Shown: positions 36,564 to 46,485, counted from the first letter of the stretch. The stretch is 64,000 nt of DNA from Glaciecola sp. 33A (GCF_002836745.1 NZ_PJAR01000037.1:62001-126000); one strand, 5' to 3'. Translations and numbers: made by a program. Notes: a model not told the origin generated them from the letters alone.

Positions 36564-37511
36564 TTATGACGTCCGCAAAAAGGCATTACCCGCATCGATG
36601 CCGGCACCATAATCATGCTGTAAATCCATATCCGAACTGCCTAAGCGTTTACTTCGAAGATGGTCTTTAGCAAAAATTTGAATGAGCTCGACATCATCAG
36701 GAGGGTTAGCGATAAACGCGAGCTCTTGGCGATAAGCTTGCTCATGCTGAAGCAAGTAATCAATGGTTTTTGGGCAATGCCCAGACGAGTAAATCAATGA
36801 CTTTAATTTTTTTAGCCAAACCGACTGAGCATGAAAGTCAGCGTTAACCGTGCGTATAATTACTATTTTTCGAGCACCGCGGCGATAGGCTTCGCGCACG
36901 GGTAGCGGCGCCGCTAATCCACCGTCCAGATAGTAATCAGCTGGAGGCGCTTTTGCTTTATTACCTTTTAGCTTATTACCTTTTGCCTTATTAAGTGAGC
37001 GGGCAGTTAATTCAGGCGTGAGTTTGACCCCTTCTTTATATAAAAAGGGCAATGCACTGGAGGCTTTAAGCAATTTACGCCAGTGATTACTATTGCCGTT
37101 TGGGCGTAAAAAGTACCCTTTTCTATCGCGTGAATTAGTTGCGGTGATCAATAATTCTCGTTCTCCCAATGATTTTTTAGCCGCCGCAAAGTCTAAGGCA
37201 AAACTGCCTTGAATGGTTTTATCAAAGTACCAGTCTAAATCGACAACATTGCCTCCCATTAATCCACGGCCAAGCTTATAAAAACGCTTTTGACGCGATA
37301 AACCTCGGATTAATCGTTTGGCATAGCCTTTTTGACGAGATAAAAAACTCGTCAGATTTTGCGATCCAGATGAGGTGCCGATAAATAAATCGAAAGGATC
37401 AAAATCATGCTCCAACCAGGCATCTAACACACCGGCAGTGAATATTCCTCGTTGACCACCACCTTCAGCAATCAGTGCTACTTTTACGCTCAAATCAATT
37501 CGCCCCCGCAT
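36564..37511 (-). CDS. patatin-like phospholipase, YjjU-like
   Basis: A 315-residue cytoplasmic patatin. The oxyanion motif EGGGQRGIF lies at residues 16-24, the nucleophile motif GTSSG at 45-49 (Ser47), and the catalytic Asp in YYLDGGLAAPLP. These form the Ser-Asp dyad of lipid acyl hydrolases, and the length and order match the YjjU group. Just before the Asp motif is a Lys-rich insertion (KAKGNKLKGNKAK) encoded by a 15-bp tandem DNA repeat (36951-36995), which looks recent. A CTAT repeat lies about 105 bases upstream of the start. Confidence 0.85.
   Translation of the reverse strand: MRGRIDLSVKVALIAEGGGQRGIFTAGVLDAWLEHDFDPFDLFIGTSSGSQNLTSFLSRQKGYAKRLIRGLSRQKRFYKLGRGLMGGNVVDLDWYFDKTIQGSFALDFAAAKKSLGERELLITATNSRDRKGYFLRPNGNSNHWRKLLKASSALPFLYKEGVKLTPELTARSLNKAKGNKLKGNKAKAPPADYYLDGGLAAPLPVREAYRRGARKIVIIRTVNADFHAQSVWLKKLKSLIYSSGHCPKTIDYLLQHEQAYRQELAFIANPPDDVELIQIFAKDHLRSKRLGSSDMDLQHDYGAGIDAGNAFLRTS
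36951..36995. repeat. 15-bp tandem repeat, three copies, inside the patatin gene
   Basis: Plus-strand units TTTTGCTTTATTACC, TTTTAGCTTATTACC and TTTTGCCTTATTAAG follow each other without a gap. They add G-N-K-A/L-K units to a loop of the patatin protein and keep the frame. Confidence 0.8.
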
Positions 37512-37914
37512 TAATAACGCTACGCTTTGTTGTTCGTGAAGATAATATTGAGAACTCCCTTGCGATTAAGACAAATAAGAGCTTTAACGGCTAGTCTCTA
37601 AAAATAGCTGGAGTTCTATCTATCTATCTATCTATCTATCTACATAAAATGGTATCACATCTAAATAAAAGCAATTAAATCGTTGAATTTAATCAATAAT
37701 AAATATCAAATTAACATAAAAAAAGTCGCTAAAGTGTAAAATTAAGCGGCTATAATAGCTGGACATGGAATTATACCGTCGATTTAACTGTACACTTAAT
37801 AAGCAAAAGCGCCTAACTGAAGTGGCATAATGAAACGGCAAGGTCTATTATTTAATAATGACATAGATGACCAAAAAGGTGGCAGAGAGCCAATTCACAA
37901 GCGAGGAGAAACTT
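37512..37914. other. divergent intergenic region with AT-rich promoter sequence
   Basis: The gap separates the patatin gene and the PRC-barrel gene. It contains the CTAT array (37616-37642). GCGAGGAG (37901-37908) ahead of ATG 37915 is the ribosome site of the PRC-barrel gene. No additional gene is seen. Confidence 0.4.
37616..37642. repeat. CTAT tetranucleotide repeat, six copies plus three bases
   Basis: Six perfect CTAT units and a final CTA lie in the divergent promoter region between the patatin gene (start 37511) and the PRC-barrel gene (start 37915). Arrays of this kind can change length by slippage and alter promoter spacing. Confidence 0.95.
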
Positions 37915-38664
37915 ATGTTAGTTAGCTTAAAAGAATTAAATGGTAGTATCGTCAACGGTATGGATGGTGATTTAGGCGAAATAAAAGATGTTTATTTTGA
38001 CGATAGGTTTTGGACAATTAGGTATTTAGTGATTGACACGCACCCATGGCTTCCCCTTAGTGAAAAAGTGTTAATAAGCCCTATTGCATTGCTAAATTTT
38101 AGTGCGCATGAGCGTTTACTCAATGTATCTTTAACAAAAGAAATGATTGAGGATTGTCCTAAAGTGGAAGAGCATGAAACGGTTTCGAGAGAGTTTGAAA
38201 AATTCTATTTCGATTATTTTGGGTATGGCTATTATTGGATGGACACAGACACGTGGGGAGAATATGCTTACCCGACAGCCTTGTCTACTCGAAATATGTT
38301 GTCTTTTGATAGCGCAAGCGACAAGGATATCGAGCGAACTAACCATCTTCAGTCGTCAAACGAAGTCTCACACTATAGCGTCAATGCAATGGGTGACAAC
38401 AAAGGTTATGTTAAAGACTTTATTTGGGATACCGATAGCTGGTCACTGCGTTATCTTGTAATAGATACTCATGATTGGTTACCTGGCGGAAAAAAGGTAC
38501 TCATATCGACTGAACAAGTGAAGAGCGTAGATTGGGAGTATAAAACAATTACTTGCAACGTTAGCATATCGCAAATAGAAGCCTGTCCAGAATATTATCA
38601 TGACAAATTGAATGACCTTGATTATTTAACGTTGGTTAAAAACAAATTGCAGGTGGACCCATAA
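37915..38664 (+). CDS. protein with two PRC-barrel domains
   Basis: The start is ATG 37915 because GAGGAG lies seven bases before it; the frame upstream to 37867 has no ribosome site. The product has 249 residues with two similar halves: residues about 1-80 (DLGEIKDVYFDDRFWTIRYL, VIDTHPWLP) and about 150-235 (NKGYVKDFIWDTDSWSLRYL, VIDTHDWLP). Both are PRC-barrel domains. The linker is aromatic-rich (YFDYFGYGYYWMD). Soluble PRC-barrel proteins bind partners in RNA processing, photosynthetic reaction centres or stress responses. The role here is unknown. Confidence 0.8.
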   Translation: MLVSLKELNGSIVNGMDGDLGEIKDVYFDDRFWTIRYLVIDTHPWLPLSEKVLISPIALLNFSAHERLLNVSLTKEMIEDCPKVEEHETVSREFEKFYFDYFGYGYYWMDTDTWGEYAYPTALSTRNMLSFDSASDKDIERTNHLQSSNEVSHYSVNAMGDNKGYVKDFIWDTDSWSLRYLVIDTHDWLPGGKKVLISTEQVKSVDWEYKTITCNVSISQIEACPEYYHDKLNDLDYLTLVKNKLQVDP

Positions 38665-38858
38665 ACGACAATCAGTCGGGTTTGCTTGCCTGTGCTGCAA
38701 AGCGCTATATCGACTTATTTAGTTTCGGTTAAATTTCGGCATATGCTTACATTAACCATACACTTGGATTGCAACATACGCGGTCATTTTGTTAATCTTA
38801 GTAACGAGTATAACGTTAGTAACCAACGATTAGTGAAATGTAACTAATAGGAGCTACA

Positions 38859-39062
38859 ATGAATGACAAGAACGGACACGGTATCGCAAATTTTGCGGCC
38901 TTAAAAACCGCCATAGTCAATGATGAAGTGCAGTCGGTAAAGGAACTCTCAGGCGACCAGGAGATGCAGGACCTTGAAAAAAGCTATCTCGTTGACTTAG
39001 CCAAACTAAGTAATAATCATGCGATCATAAAATTACTTGAAGATATTCCAGTAAAGGGATAA
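38859..39062 (+). CDS. 67-residue protein, possible single ankyrin-like repeat
   Basis: A small gene with a good ribosome site (TAGGAGCT, about six bases before ATG 38859). The product is hydrophilic and helical. The last part (YLVDLAKLSNNHAIIKLLED) resembles an ankyrin-repeat helix pair, and the first (FAALKTAIVNDEVQSVKELS) could be a second. A family cannot be given. It stands alone between the PRC-barrel gene and the convergent DUF2130 gene. Confidence 0.6.
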   Translation: MNDKNGHGIANFAALKTAIVNDEVQSVKELSGDQEMQDLEKSYLVDLAKLSNNHAIIKLLEDIPVKG

Positions 39063-39196
39063 GAAGCGCTAACATTTCGCTGCAATAACGACTTCAGGTT
39101 TGCCGGACAAACGCCGATCCAGCCAACCGCAAATGTCGCTATTAAAGGAAATTTGCTCAAGCCCAAAATACAAAGAAATGCAGTGTATCTGTTGCA

Positions 39197-40606
39197 TCAT
39201 TCGGCATCCGAATTACCTTTATCATTTAATTGATCAAACTTGCCTGCCATAGTCGGATTGCGCCTAGTTAGTTTCTTGATTGTTACATCCTGTGACTTAT
39301 CATTTGCCAGACGAAGGTTCCTATCGGTGCTGAGCAGGGCGTCCTTGGTTTTCTGCAAATGATCGATAGACTTATCAATCTCATCGATCGCTGTTTTAAA
39401 TTTCTTTGAGGCGAGATCATAGTTCCTTGCGAAAGCGGTTTTAAATGAATCGAGATCATCTTCAAAGTTTGTTATGTCAACGCTCTGTGCTTTAACAAGT
39501 GCAAGTTCCCTCTTATATTCGAGTGATTTCATCGATGCATTGCGCAATAACGTAATGATCGGAAGAAAAAACTGCGGCCGCACAATATACATCTTCGGGT
39601 AACGATAAAACATATCCACGATCCCAGTATTGTAAAGTTCGCTGTCAGGCTCTAACAGAGACACTAGCACTGCATACTCGCAGCCCTTTTCTACGCGGTC
39701 CTTGTCCAACTCTCTCAAGAAGTCCTCGTTCTTTTTTTTAGTGGCGGTAGTATCATTTTCGTTTTTCATTTCAAACATAATTGAAACAATCTCAGTGTCA
39801 TTTTCGTCCAAGTCACGAAAAATATAGTCGCCTTTACTGCCTGTTCGAGCGTCATTATCTTTTTCAAAATACGCCCGCGGAAACGCAGTTGCACGAATAC
39901 GATTAAATTCTGTTTCACAATGCTGCTCGAGGGTTTCGCCAACCATCTTAGTTGATAGGCGGGCCTTCATATCCCGAAGCCGCTCAATTGCATCATCGCG
40001 ATCTTTGATTTGTGTCTCGTATCTATCTTTAAGCGAGGTCTCGGCAAGTTGCTTTTCAAGCCCGGCTTGCTTAAGACCGTTCTTCAATTCGTCGCGCTCC
40101 TTCTCAACTGCGCTGACAGCGGCGATTATCGCCACCTTCTGCTCAAGTTCAGTGGCGCCAAGCTTGGCTTGTAATGCCTGAATTTCTCTGTCTTTTATTG
40201 CTGCGGTTTCCTGTAGTTCCTTGGCAAGCTTAGCATCGGCAAGTTCGGAAGCTGTTAGCCTATCGCGCTTAATTTGCTCCAGCTCATTAGCCAGACTATC
40301 TCGCTCTTTTTTGACATCCCCCAACGCCTCGGTTACGGCAAGCTTCTGAGTGACTTCACCTGTATCTAATTTGGCTTTTAACGCTTGGATCTCAATATCC
40401 TTAGCCGCCACGGCTCTATGCATTTCGCTGCCACCTTGACTCTTGGCCAGTTCTACGGCATTAAACTTATCCTTTTCAGCCAATTCTAGTCGTTCGTGTA
40501 TCTGTTGCTCAAACTCGCTGTCGCGGACCTGCTTTAAAATGTCGGCATACCCAGTTTCGTCGATCTTGAATGCTTTATTACAGTGTGGGCAGATGATTTC
40601 ATGCAT
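39197..40606 (-). CDS. DUF2130-domain coiled-coil protein
   Basis: A 469-residue cytoplasmic protein. The N-terminus has a CPHC zinc-knuckle-like motif ([14 protein letters not shown]). Residues about 25-215 are a long coiled coil with repeated KDxEIQALxAKL units. The C-terminal half is the DUF2130 domain ([40 protein letters not shown]). That domain has features of the PD-(D/E)XK nuclease-like fold, but activity has not been shown as far as I know. ATG 40606 has AGGAAT upstream. The gene stands alone. Confidence 0.88.
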   Translation of the reverse strand: MHEIICPHCNKAFKIDETGYADILKQVRDSEFEQQIHERLELAEKDKFNAVELAKSQGGSEMHRAVAAKDIEIQALKAKLDTGEVTQKLAVTEALGDVKKERDSLANELEQIKRDRLTASELADAKLAKELQETAAIKDREIQALQAKLGATELEQKVAIIAAVSAVEKERDELKNGLKQAGLEKQLAETSLKDRYETQIKDRDDAIERLRDMKARLSTKMVGETLEQHCETEFNRIRATAFPRAYFEKDNDARTGSKGDYIFRDLDENDTEIVSIMFEMKNENDTTATKKKNEDFLRELDKDRVEKGCEYAVLVSLLEPDSELYNTGIVDMFYRYPKMYIVRPQFFLPIITLLRNASMKSLEYKRELALVKAQSVDITNFEDDLDSFKTAFARNYDLASKKFKTAIDEIDKSIDHLQKTKDALLSTDRNLRLANDKSQDVTIKKLTRRNPTMAGKFDQLNDKGNSDAE

Positions 40607-40991
40607 GTCTTATTAATTCCTTTTTGATGGAGATTCGCGTTGCTTATATTGGGACGCCGCGCTGGCTTTGAGTAATTTGTAGAAGGTGTCTCAAGCAGCC
40701 TTAACTTGTTCGTATCACGGATAAGTCAACCTACATTAATCAAGTAAAGCGTTAAGCGCTATTAGAACCGAAAATGGAAGATGTTTAAAGTCCTCTTAAA
40801 CTCAATATTATTCAAAAGTTAAAATGGACTGGAGTCAAGCGAGTTTTATGCAGGAAACTATTGGTAACGCAACTAGTGTCAGGTAAATCGGATCTACCAA
40901 TAATAGGCGATAGCCCTAAGCGTATAGCCATATATCGTTGCGTCCACAACACCTGCTTGTCCTAACGCTAATTTTATTTATAAATCATCGC
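40607..40991. other. 385-base intergenic region, nothing recognised
   Basis: This lies between the two minus-strand genes DUF2130 and the hydrolase. No open frame with a ribosome site, terminator or repeat stands out. Confidence 0.3.
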
Positions 40992-41909
40992 TTAGGCATT
41001 CTCCGCGTAATTGCTTAACTCGACTATGTCCTCAACAATTTGTGGATATAGTTGAAGCGGCAAGGTATGCCCCATTCCTTCGAGGATTTTTAAAGTGGCA
41101 CCAGGAATTGCTGCTGCAGTGGCAATGCCGCACTCCACAGGCACTAGGGGATCAATATCACCGTGAATAATTAAACTGGGTATTTGTAATTTCTGTAAAC
41201 CCAGAGTGCGATCCGGTGAATCAATTATTGCGCTTAACTGGCGGGTAACACCAGCAGGATTAGCCCCCCTTTGCACTGAATAACGTATCACTTTTTCAAC
41301 ACTTTCTCGGTCAAAAGGGAAATATTCGCCATGCAACATACGCCACACACCCAAACTCTGCTCCACGAGCGGCTCAATCTCTTTGGCTAGCGGTTTAAGT
41401 AACTTTGCCATGACTCTTATCTTTGCTTTTGGCAAAGAACGATTGCCAGTAGTAGACATAATAGAGGTGAGACTACTTACTCTGTTAGGCGATTTCAAAG
41501 CCATACATTGGGCTATCATACTGCCCATTGAGGCACCTACAATATGGGCTTTATGTATATTTAGCGAATCCATCAAAGCTAAGGTATCATCAGCCATATC
41601 ATCAAGTAGGTAAGGCGCGTTCACTTTTTTGCTAAACAAACTGTTGCAAATAAAATCCCACGTGCTTGGCACAGGGTAGTGAGTCAGCCAAGTGCTTTTA
41701 CCAATATCACGATTGTCAAAACGAATGACCCTCAACTTATTAGTGGCTAATAATTGACAGAACTGATCGCTCCAGTGGATCATCTGGGTGCCCAGTCCCA
41801 TAATTAAGATAATGACCGGATCGCTGGGGACACCAAAACTATCATAGGTGATTTGCAAGCCATTAGCGCTGACTTGCTGTGCAACTTGGTGCTTTATGTT
41901 ATCCGGCAT
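40992..41909 (-). CDS. cytoplasmic alpha/beta hydrolase
   Basis: A 305-residue enzyme of the alpha/beta fold. The oxyanion strand IILIMGLGTQMIHW and the FDNRDIGKST motif lead to the nucleophile elbow GASMGS. The acid lies in IIHGDIDPLVP and the catalytic His in GMGHTLP. The GLGxQ-xxW and NRDIGKS signatures belong to a common bacterial subgroup related to TAP-like and epoxide-hydrolase-like esterases. The substrate is unknown. There is no signal peptide. It is a single gene. Confidence 0.87.
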   Translation of the reverse strand: MPDNIKHQVAQQVSANGLQITYDSFGVPSDPVIILIMGLGTQMIHWSDQFCQLLATNKLRVIRFDNRDIGKSTWLTHYPVPSTWDFICNSLFSKKVNAPYLLDDMADDTLALMDSLNIHKAHIVGASMGSMIAQCMALKSPNRVSSLTSIMSTTGNRSLPKAKIRVMAKLLKPLAKEIEPLVEQSLGVWRMLHGEYFPFDRESVEKVIRYSVQRGANPAGVTRQLSAIIDSPDRTLGLQKLQIPSLIIHGDIDPLVPVECGIATAAAIPGATLKILEGMGHTLPLQLYPQIVEDIVELSNYAENA

Positions 41910-42257
41910 TTTTTATAGACTCCTCTAGTTCATTAGCGCTTTAACGCATGTAGCAAGTGACCCTACCCAGGTCAGGCATCAAATTAAGCATCTAAACCAA
42001 ATAATTCATACTCGGTAAATTTATAATAATGACATCAGACATGCGCTTATCAATTAACTGCTGCTGATGTGCAAGAACAATAAAACACAACTCTGATGTA
42101 TACAACAGGCACTGGATTTTCACTATGCCATTGTAATCGATAGCAGTGGGATTTGATTGAGGAATAAATTTTACTAAGGCCTGATGTGAGAAGTAGTAAT
42201 AAAAATTAAGAAACCACTTTAGATATCCATAACACTATTAATGGCGACGCAAAATAG
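41910..42257. other. 348-base intergenic region, nothing recognised
   Basis: This is AT-rich sequence between two minus-strand genes. It should hold the hydrolase promoter. No gene or clear terminator is visible. Confidence 0.3.
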
Positions 42258-43355
42258 TTAGCCGCCATTAATTAGCAAAGGCAGAACATCTCCTTGTAAA
42301 CTCCCTCGCCACTTTCTATCGCCGTCTACAAACAATATTTCACCATTGTGGCCGCGTTTTATACTTGTATCGATGCCGATAACTTTGCCTTGATAGCGCG
42401 ATATCACCAGTTCTTGCGACGTATGTCCAACAACAATTCTTGCCACATCAAAGTGAGCGAGTAAGCGGTCTATTTCAGATGAAGTTGCTTTGATTTCATT
42501 AAAATAGCCTCGATACCAAATTGGACCATTGATTGTGTGCAAAAATTTCGCCATGCCAAGTCTTGGTGCCTCTAGTTCAGTCTCAATTAGATGCTCTTTA
42601 AAGATATTATTGATCATCAGCAGGCTGATCTTTTCATTCACAAGTTCAGGGTGAAACCCGCCATGTACAAACAAACTATCATTTATTTTAACCAACACAT
42701 TTTTACTGCGCAGCCATTTGCCCAGGACACTGTTTTGACCAAATAACTCATGAAATGGTCGCTCAAGTACTTTTGCGGATGCAATATATTTTTTATGCAA
42801 GTATTTCAATTGGTTATTTAGCACCATCACTTCATGATTGCCTAACAAAAGATGTAATTTTCCACCCGCCGAAATGGCTTCTTTCTCAAGATGATATAAA
42901 AACCAAGCTATTTCTGTCACCTTATCGCCGCGGCCAAATAGATCGCCCGCAATCACTAAATGATTATTAGTAAAACGCCAATTATTATTAACATCAATGA
43001 TCTTATTATTTTTTAATAAGGTGAGCATCAGGTCATATTGGCCATGTAAATCACTTAAAGCCGCAACAGTGAAGTCCCCACTATAATGGATTGCTTGGGG
43101 CGGCAAATCGAGTGTGGTTATTTTTGCTTTTAAACCACATTCAGAAAAATAAAACGGAAGTGATGCTACGTTTATAGATTTTGATTGTGCGTTATTTTGA
43201 CAAACCCAATCAATATCTAATGTATCATTATTGACAAAAATATAAGGACCATCAGAAATCTTCCCTTGTTCTTGAGGGTCAGAAATAGACTGACTAGAGG
43301 CACTTTGAATAGTTACTGCATTAATTAACCAGATAAAATAGATAAATCGACTCAA
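42258..43355 (-). CDS. periplasmic Shewanella-like (calcineurin-type) phosphatase
   Basis: The metallophosphoesterase motifs are complete: LSDLHGQ, VIAGDLFGRGD, LLGNHE, and later His in LFVHGGFHPE and VVGHTS. This order and spacing match Shewanella-like protein phosphatases. I place the start at TTG 43355. It follows TGGAG by seven bases and gives a signal peptide SRFIYFIWLINAVTIQSASS. The longer frame from ATG 43430 would begin inside a terminator-like hairpin. The product has 365 residues. It lies directly downstream of a TBDT gene, suggesting removal of phosphate from an imported ligand or from periplasmic proteins. Confidence 0.82.
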   Translation of the reverse strand: MSRFIYFIWLINAVTIQSASSQSISDPQEQGKISDGPYIFVNNDTLDIDWVCQNNAQSKSINVASLPFYFSECGLKAKITTLDLPPQAIHYSGDFTVAALSDLHGQYDLMLTLLKNNKIIDVNNNWRFTNNHLVIAGDLFGRGDKVTEIAWFLYHLEKEAISAGGKLHLLLGNHEVMVLNNQLKYLHKKYIASAKVLERPFHELFGQNSVLGKWLRSKNVLVKINDSLFVHGGFHPELVNEKISLLMINNIFKEHLIETELEAPRLGMAKFLHTINGPIWYRGYFNEIKATSSEIDRLLAHFDVARIVVGHTSQELVISRYQGKVIGIDTSIKRGHNGEILFVDGDRKWRGSLQGDVLPLLINGG

Positions 43356-43401
43356 TTGCTTACTCCAGAGGAACGCAATATAACTAAACTTGAATAGAAT
43401 A

Positions 43402-43427
43402 TTAGGCCCTTTTTCGAAAAGGCCTAA
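43402..43427 (-). terminator. hairpin between the TBDT and phosphatase genes
   Basis: TTAGGCC and GGCCTAA pair, extended by TTTT/AAAA after a one-base bulge, with a tiny loop. On the minus strand the following TATTCTATT is T-rich. It lies 44 bases after the TBDT stop and would reduce transcription into the phosphatase gene. Confidence 0.7.
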
Positions 43428-43470
43428 CATAAGAGTTACTCAATTTTTGAATGTCAGTTTCATTATATAT

Positions 43471-46400
43471 TTAAAAACTTAACTCAAAACCAAGATAAAC
43501 AAAGCGCCCTAAACCACCGCCGTATTCACTTTCAAAGTTACCTCTTCCGCTCTCAACATTATCGCCTGTATTTGGCACAAATGGACCTTGATTATCAAAC
43601 ACATTGTTCGCACCACCGAACAAACGTAGTTCACTGCCATCCAGTTCCAAATTGTATGACGCCGACAAGTTATGTGTTGTATAAGATCCATAAAATAAAT
43701 ACAGTGGTATTTCTGGATTTAAAATAGCATCTGGATCGCCTGCATCAATAAGCAACTGGTTCTGTGCAAAGCGTTCTTGATAGTCTTCAACTCTGTCTAA
43801 ATCATCAACTGTTGAGCTTTTGAAGCGAGTGCTCCATCTCACGCGCCAGTTATCTTTACGCCACGATACCGAGGCAGAAGCTCTATTATCAAAAATACCT
43901 GTACTGAGTTGCCCTTTGTTGTTAACTATTTCAAGCCCGTCATTACCGACAAAGCTCCGTGAATGCTCGATTACGTGGTTCATATCGGCCTTAAATCTTA
44001 GGCTGCCGTATTGTTCGAGGTCGTATCTATATGAAATCGCAATGTCGTATCCACGAGTCGCTATTTCATCTAAGTTAAACTCTCGTTGCAATATTTCAAT
44101 CAGCTGTCCATCATCATCACGACGAATGTCATTACAAAAAGAATTACCGCTGCCAAAAGCAACCGACGATTCATAACAATTACGCAATATATCTTGGTTA
44201 GCAATGGTACCAATTGCATCCTTTACCGTAATATCATAATAATCAATCGCAATATTGAAGTTTTCTATAAATGTAGGGGACATCGTGATACCAAACGTAT
44301 AAGTGTCTGCGGTTTCTTCGGTTAACGATTCGTTACCGGCATTCGGTGAATAGCCATTATTTTCATCTTCAAATACGCCTAATCTCGCAATTGTTGCTGC
44401 TATGCCGGGGTCGAGTCTGCAGCTAGCGTGACCCTCTTCAGTTGAAGTTGCCGTAACCTCAGCACAAATATCATCAAAGCTATCAAAGTCACCACGCGCT
44501 GGTGACAACGCTTCAGTGATACTCGGAGCTCTTTGCGCGCGAGCATAGTTGGCTCTGATCAAGTAGCCATCTGCAGGTTGCCACGCTAATCCAAGTTTGT
44601 AGCTGGCAACGGTGTCGATACCTTCAAAACTATATTCAGCCAGTCGCAATGAAGTTTCAGCTGTTAAGCTCTTAGCAAAGGGCTGATCAACTAATAAAGG
44701 AACAGCCGCCTCAGCAAATACTTCCATGACTTCAAGGTCAGCATCAAAGGAAGGAACGACGTTAAAGGTCACGCCACCAAATCTTTGCTCGTCGTTAGTA
44801 CGCAGCTTCTGCGTATCTTTGCGATATTCAACCCCAAATACGGTTGCGACTGGACCTGCTGGCATATCAAATAGGTCACCAGCGATATAACCTAAGAAAT
44901 TAATTTGACTGATATCGGTACTAATTCTTGGGTTGGCTCGGATCCAATCGGCGGCATCAGGTGTTATTGATCCTACACCGAAGATATTAAGCGGAACACA
45001 ACCGGCGCTGCGGGCATCGGCGTCAGCGCATTGAATCGTCACCCCATCGGCCGCAAATTCTGCATCTAATGCCTGCGAAGTTTTAACAACGTCTAGTTCG
45101 TTTAAGCGTGATTGTCTTTGTTTGAATTTGCCATACCCAACTGACACATCCCAGTCCCAATCATCTTCAAAAACGGTGCCTTGGAAGCCTAACCAAGACC
45201 TAATAGTTTCACGGTCATTGTCGGTTATTATGTTACCTACTTCAAAGAAACGCCGGTCCCAGCTCACACTGCTGCCAGCATTGGCGGCAATTTCTGCTGG
45301 TACAAATGGGTTATCAGGTGATATTGAACCGGGCCTTACTTCACCAGGTGCCCCCGTTATGGGGTCGAGGATCAATACATCGGAATTCTCTGCATCATCT
45401 TCTGGTGACTTTACATTAATCGACTGATTAGATGCGTATTGAATTTGGAAGGTACTTGAGACGTCGTCGGTTAAATCATAATTGAATTTGAACGCAGCCG
45501 CTAAGCGGTCAATTGGGACTTTAAGTTTGTCATATATTTCTGAGTTAAGTCCATCTCGCTCTTCTACCCAACCCGTTTGCAAACCCGCTTCATTAAAAAA
45601 GTAGCCGCCATTCGCCGCGCTATTACCTTCTTCGAATACCCCACCAGCTGTGCCGTCGCTGCGCTCACGCCAATCGGCTTGAGTAATGTCACGCATACAC
45701 TGGTCGCCAGACTCTGTATTATTCTCATTACATAAGAGGCTGGTGTTGTAATCGTAGCTAGACTCTATTTGTGCGCGATCTCGGTCAACAAAATCAAGTC
45801 CAAATTGTCTGTCCCAAGTGGCACTGAAAAATACGTAAGCTCTATCATTGTCAAACGACGTGCCATAGTTAGCATCCACCGTGAATTCTTTACCACCGCC
45901 CTCTGGCGTCTGTCCTGCTCGTGTTCTAAACTCAAAGCCCTCTTTGCTGCTTTGAGTAATGATATTGACGACTCCAGCAATGGCATCTGACCCATAAATG
46001 GCTGAAGCACCACCGCTTATAATTTCTACTCGGTCAACCATACCGCTCGGTATCGTGCTTAAGCTAACAAAGTTACCGCTATAACTATTAGAGACAACTC
46101 TGCGTCCATCAATGAGTGTCAGGGTTCGGTCAGTACCGAGGTCTCGTAGATTAATTGTAGAAAGCCCAGTGGTAGAAACACTAGACTGACTGTTAGTATT
46201 GCTGCTGCCTTCTGATATTGACGGTATTTCTTCTACCAAAATTTCCGCTAAAGAACCCAGTCCCGTATCTTGAATACTTTCTTTGTCTATTGTGACCAAT
46301 GGCGTTGCCATATTAAAGCTGTCTCTGCGAAGACGAGAGCCTGTGACTTGTATTTTTTCAACTTTATCAGCCGTTGGTGTAACGTTAGGCGTTGTTTGTT

Positions 46401-46485
46401 CTTGTGCAAAAGCGCCAGGACTTAGCGCCAATGCGCCTCCGACAAACGCGCTATTTATCGCAATGCAAATAAGTTTCTTTTTCAT
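43471..46485 (-). CDS. TonB-dependent receptor, large Alteromonadales type
   Basis: The start is ATG 46485 with GAGGGG upstream, giving 1004 residues and a signal peptide ending PGAFAQE. The plug domain shows KIQVTGSRLRRDSFN, STINLRDLGTDRTLTLIDGR, and GGASAIYGSDAIAGVVNI. The barrel ends YLGFELSF with a terminal Phe. This is the subgroup typical of marine Alteromonadales and Xanthomonadales for large ligands such as oligosaccharides, peptides or siderophores. No FecA-type signalling extension is present. The ligand is unknown. It is divergent from the CadC-like regulator, a likely controller. Confidence 0.92.
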   Translation of the reverse strand: MKKKLICIAINSAFVGGALALSPGAFAQEQTTPNVTPTADKVEKIQVTGSRLRRDSFNMATPLVTIDKESIQDTGLGSLAEILVEEIPSISEGSSNTNSQSSVSTTGLSTINLRDLGTDRTLTLIDGRRVVSNSYSGNFVSLSTIPSGMVDRVEIISGGASAIYGSDAIAGVVNIITQSSKEGFEFRTRAGQTPEGGGKEFTVDANYGTSFDNDRAYVFFSATWDRQFGLDFVDRDRAQIESSYDYNTSLLCNENNTESGDQCMRDITQADWRERSDGTAGGVFEEGNSAANGGYFFNEAGLQTGWVEERDGLNSEIYDKLKVPIDRLAAAFKFNYDLTDDVSSTFQIQYASNQSINVKSPEDDAENSDVLILDPITGAPGEVRPGSISPDNPFVPAEIAANAGSSVSWDRRFFEVGNIITDNDRETIRSWLGFQGTVFEDDWDWDVSVGYGKFKQRQSRLNELDVVKTSQALDAEFAADGVTIQCADADARSAGCVPLNIFGVGSITPDAADWIRANPRISTDISQINFLGYIAGDLFDMPAGPVATVFGVEYRKDTQKLRTNDEQRFGGVTFNVVPSFDADLEVMEVFAEAAVPLLVDQPFAKSLTAETSLRLAEYSFEGIDTVASYKLGLAWQPADGYLIRANYARAQRAPSITEALSPARGDFDSFDDICAEVTATSTEEGHASCRLDPGIAATIARLGVFEDENNGYSPNAGNESLTEETADTYTFGITMSPTFIENFNIAIDYYDITVKDAIGTIANQDILRNCYESSVAFGSGNSFCNDIRRDDDGQLIEILQREFNLDEIATRGYDIAISYRYDLEQYGSLRFKADMNHVIEHSRSFVGNDGLEIVNNKGQLSTGIFDNRASASVSWRKDNWRVRWSTRFKSSTVDDLDRVEDYQERFAQNQLLIDAGDPDAILNPEIPLYLFYGSYTTHNLSASYNLELDGSELRLFGGANNVFDNQGPFVPNTGDNVESGRGNFESEYGGGLGRFVYLGFELSF

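Noticed and set aside
39197-40606. DUF2130 protein as part of a defence system
   Set aside because: Isolated gene with no restriction, toxin or mobile genes around it; no support for a defence role in this window.
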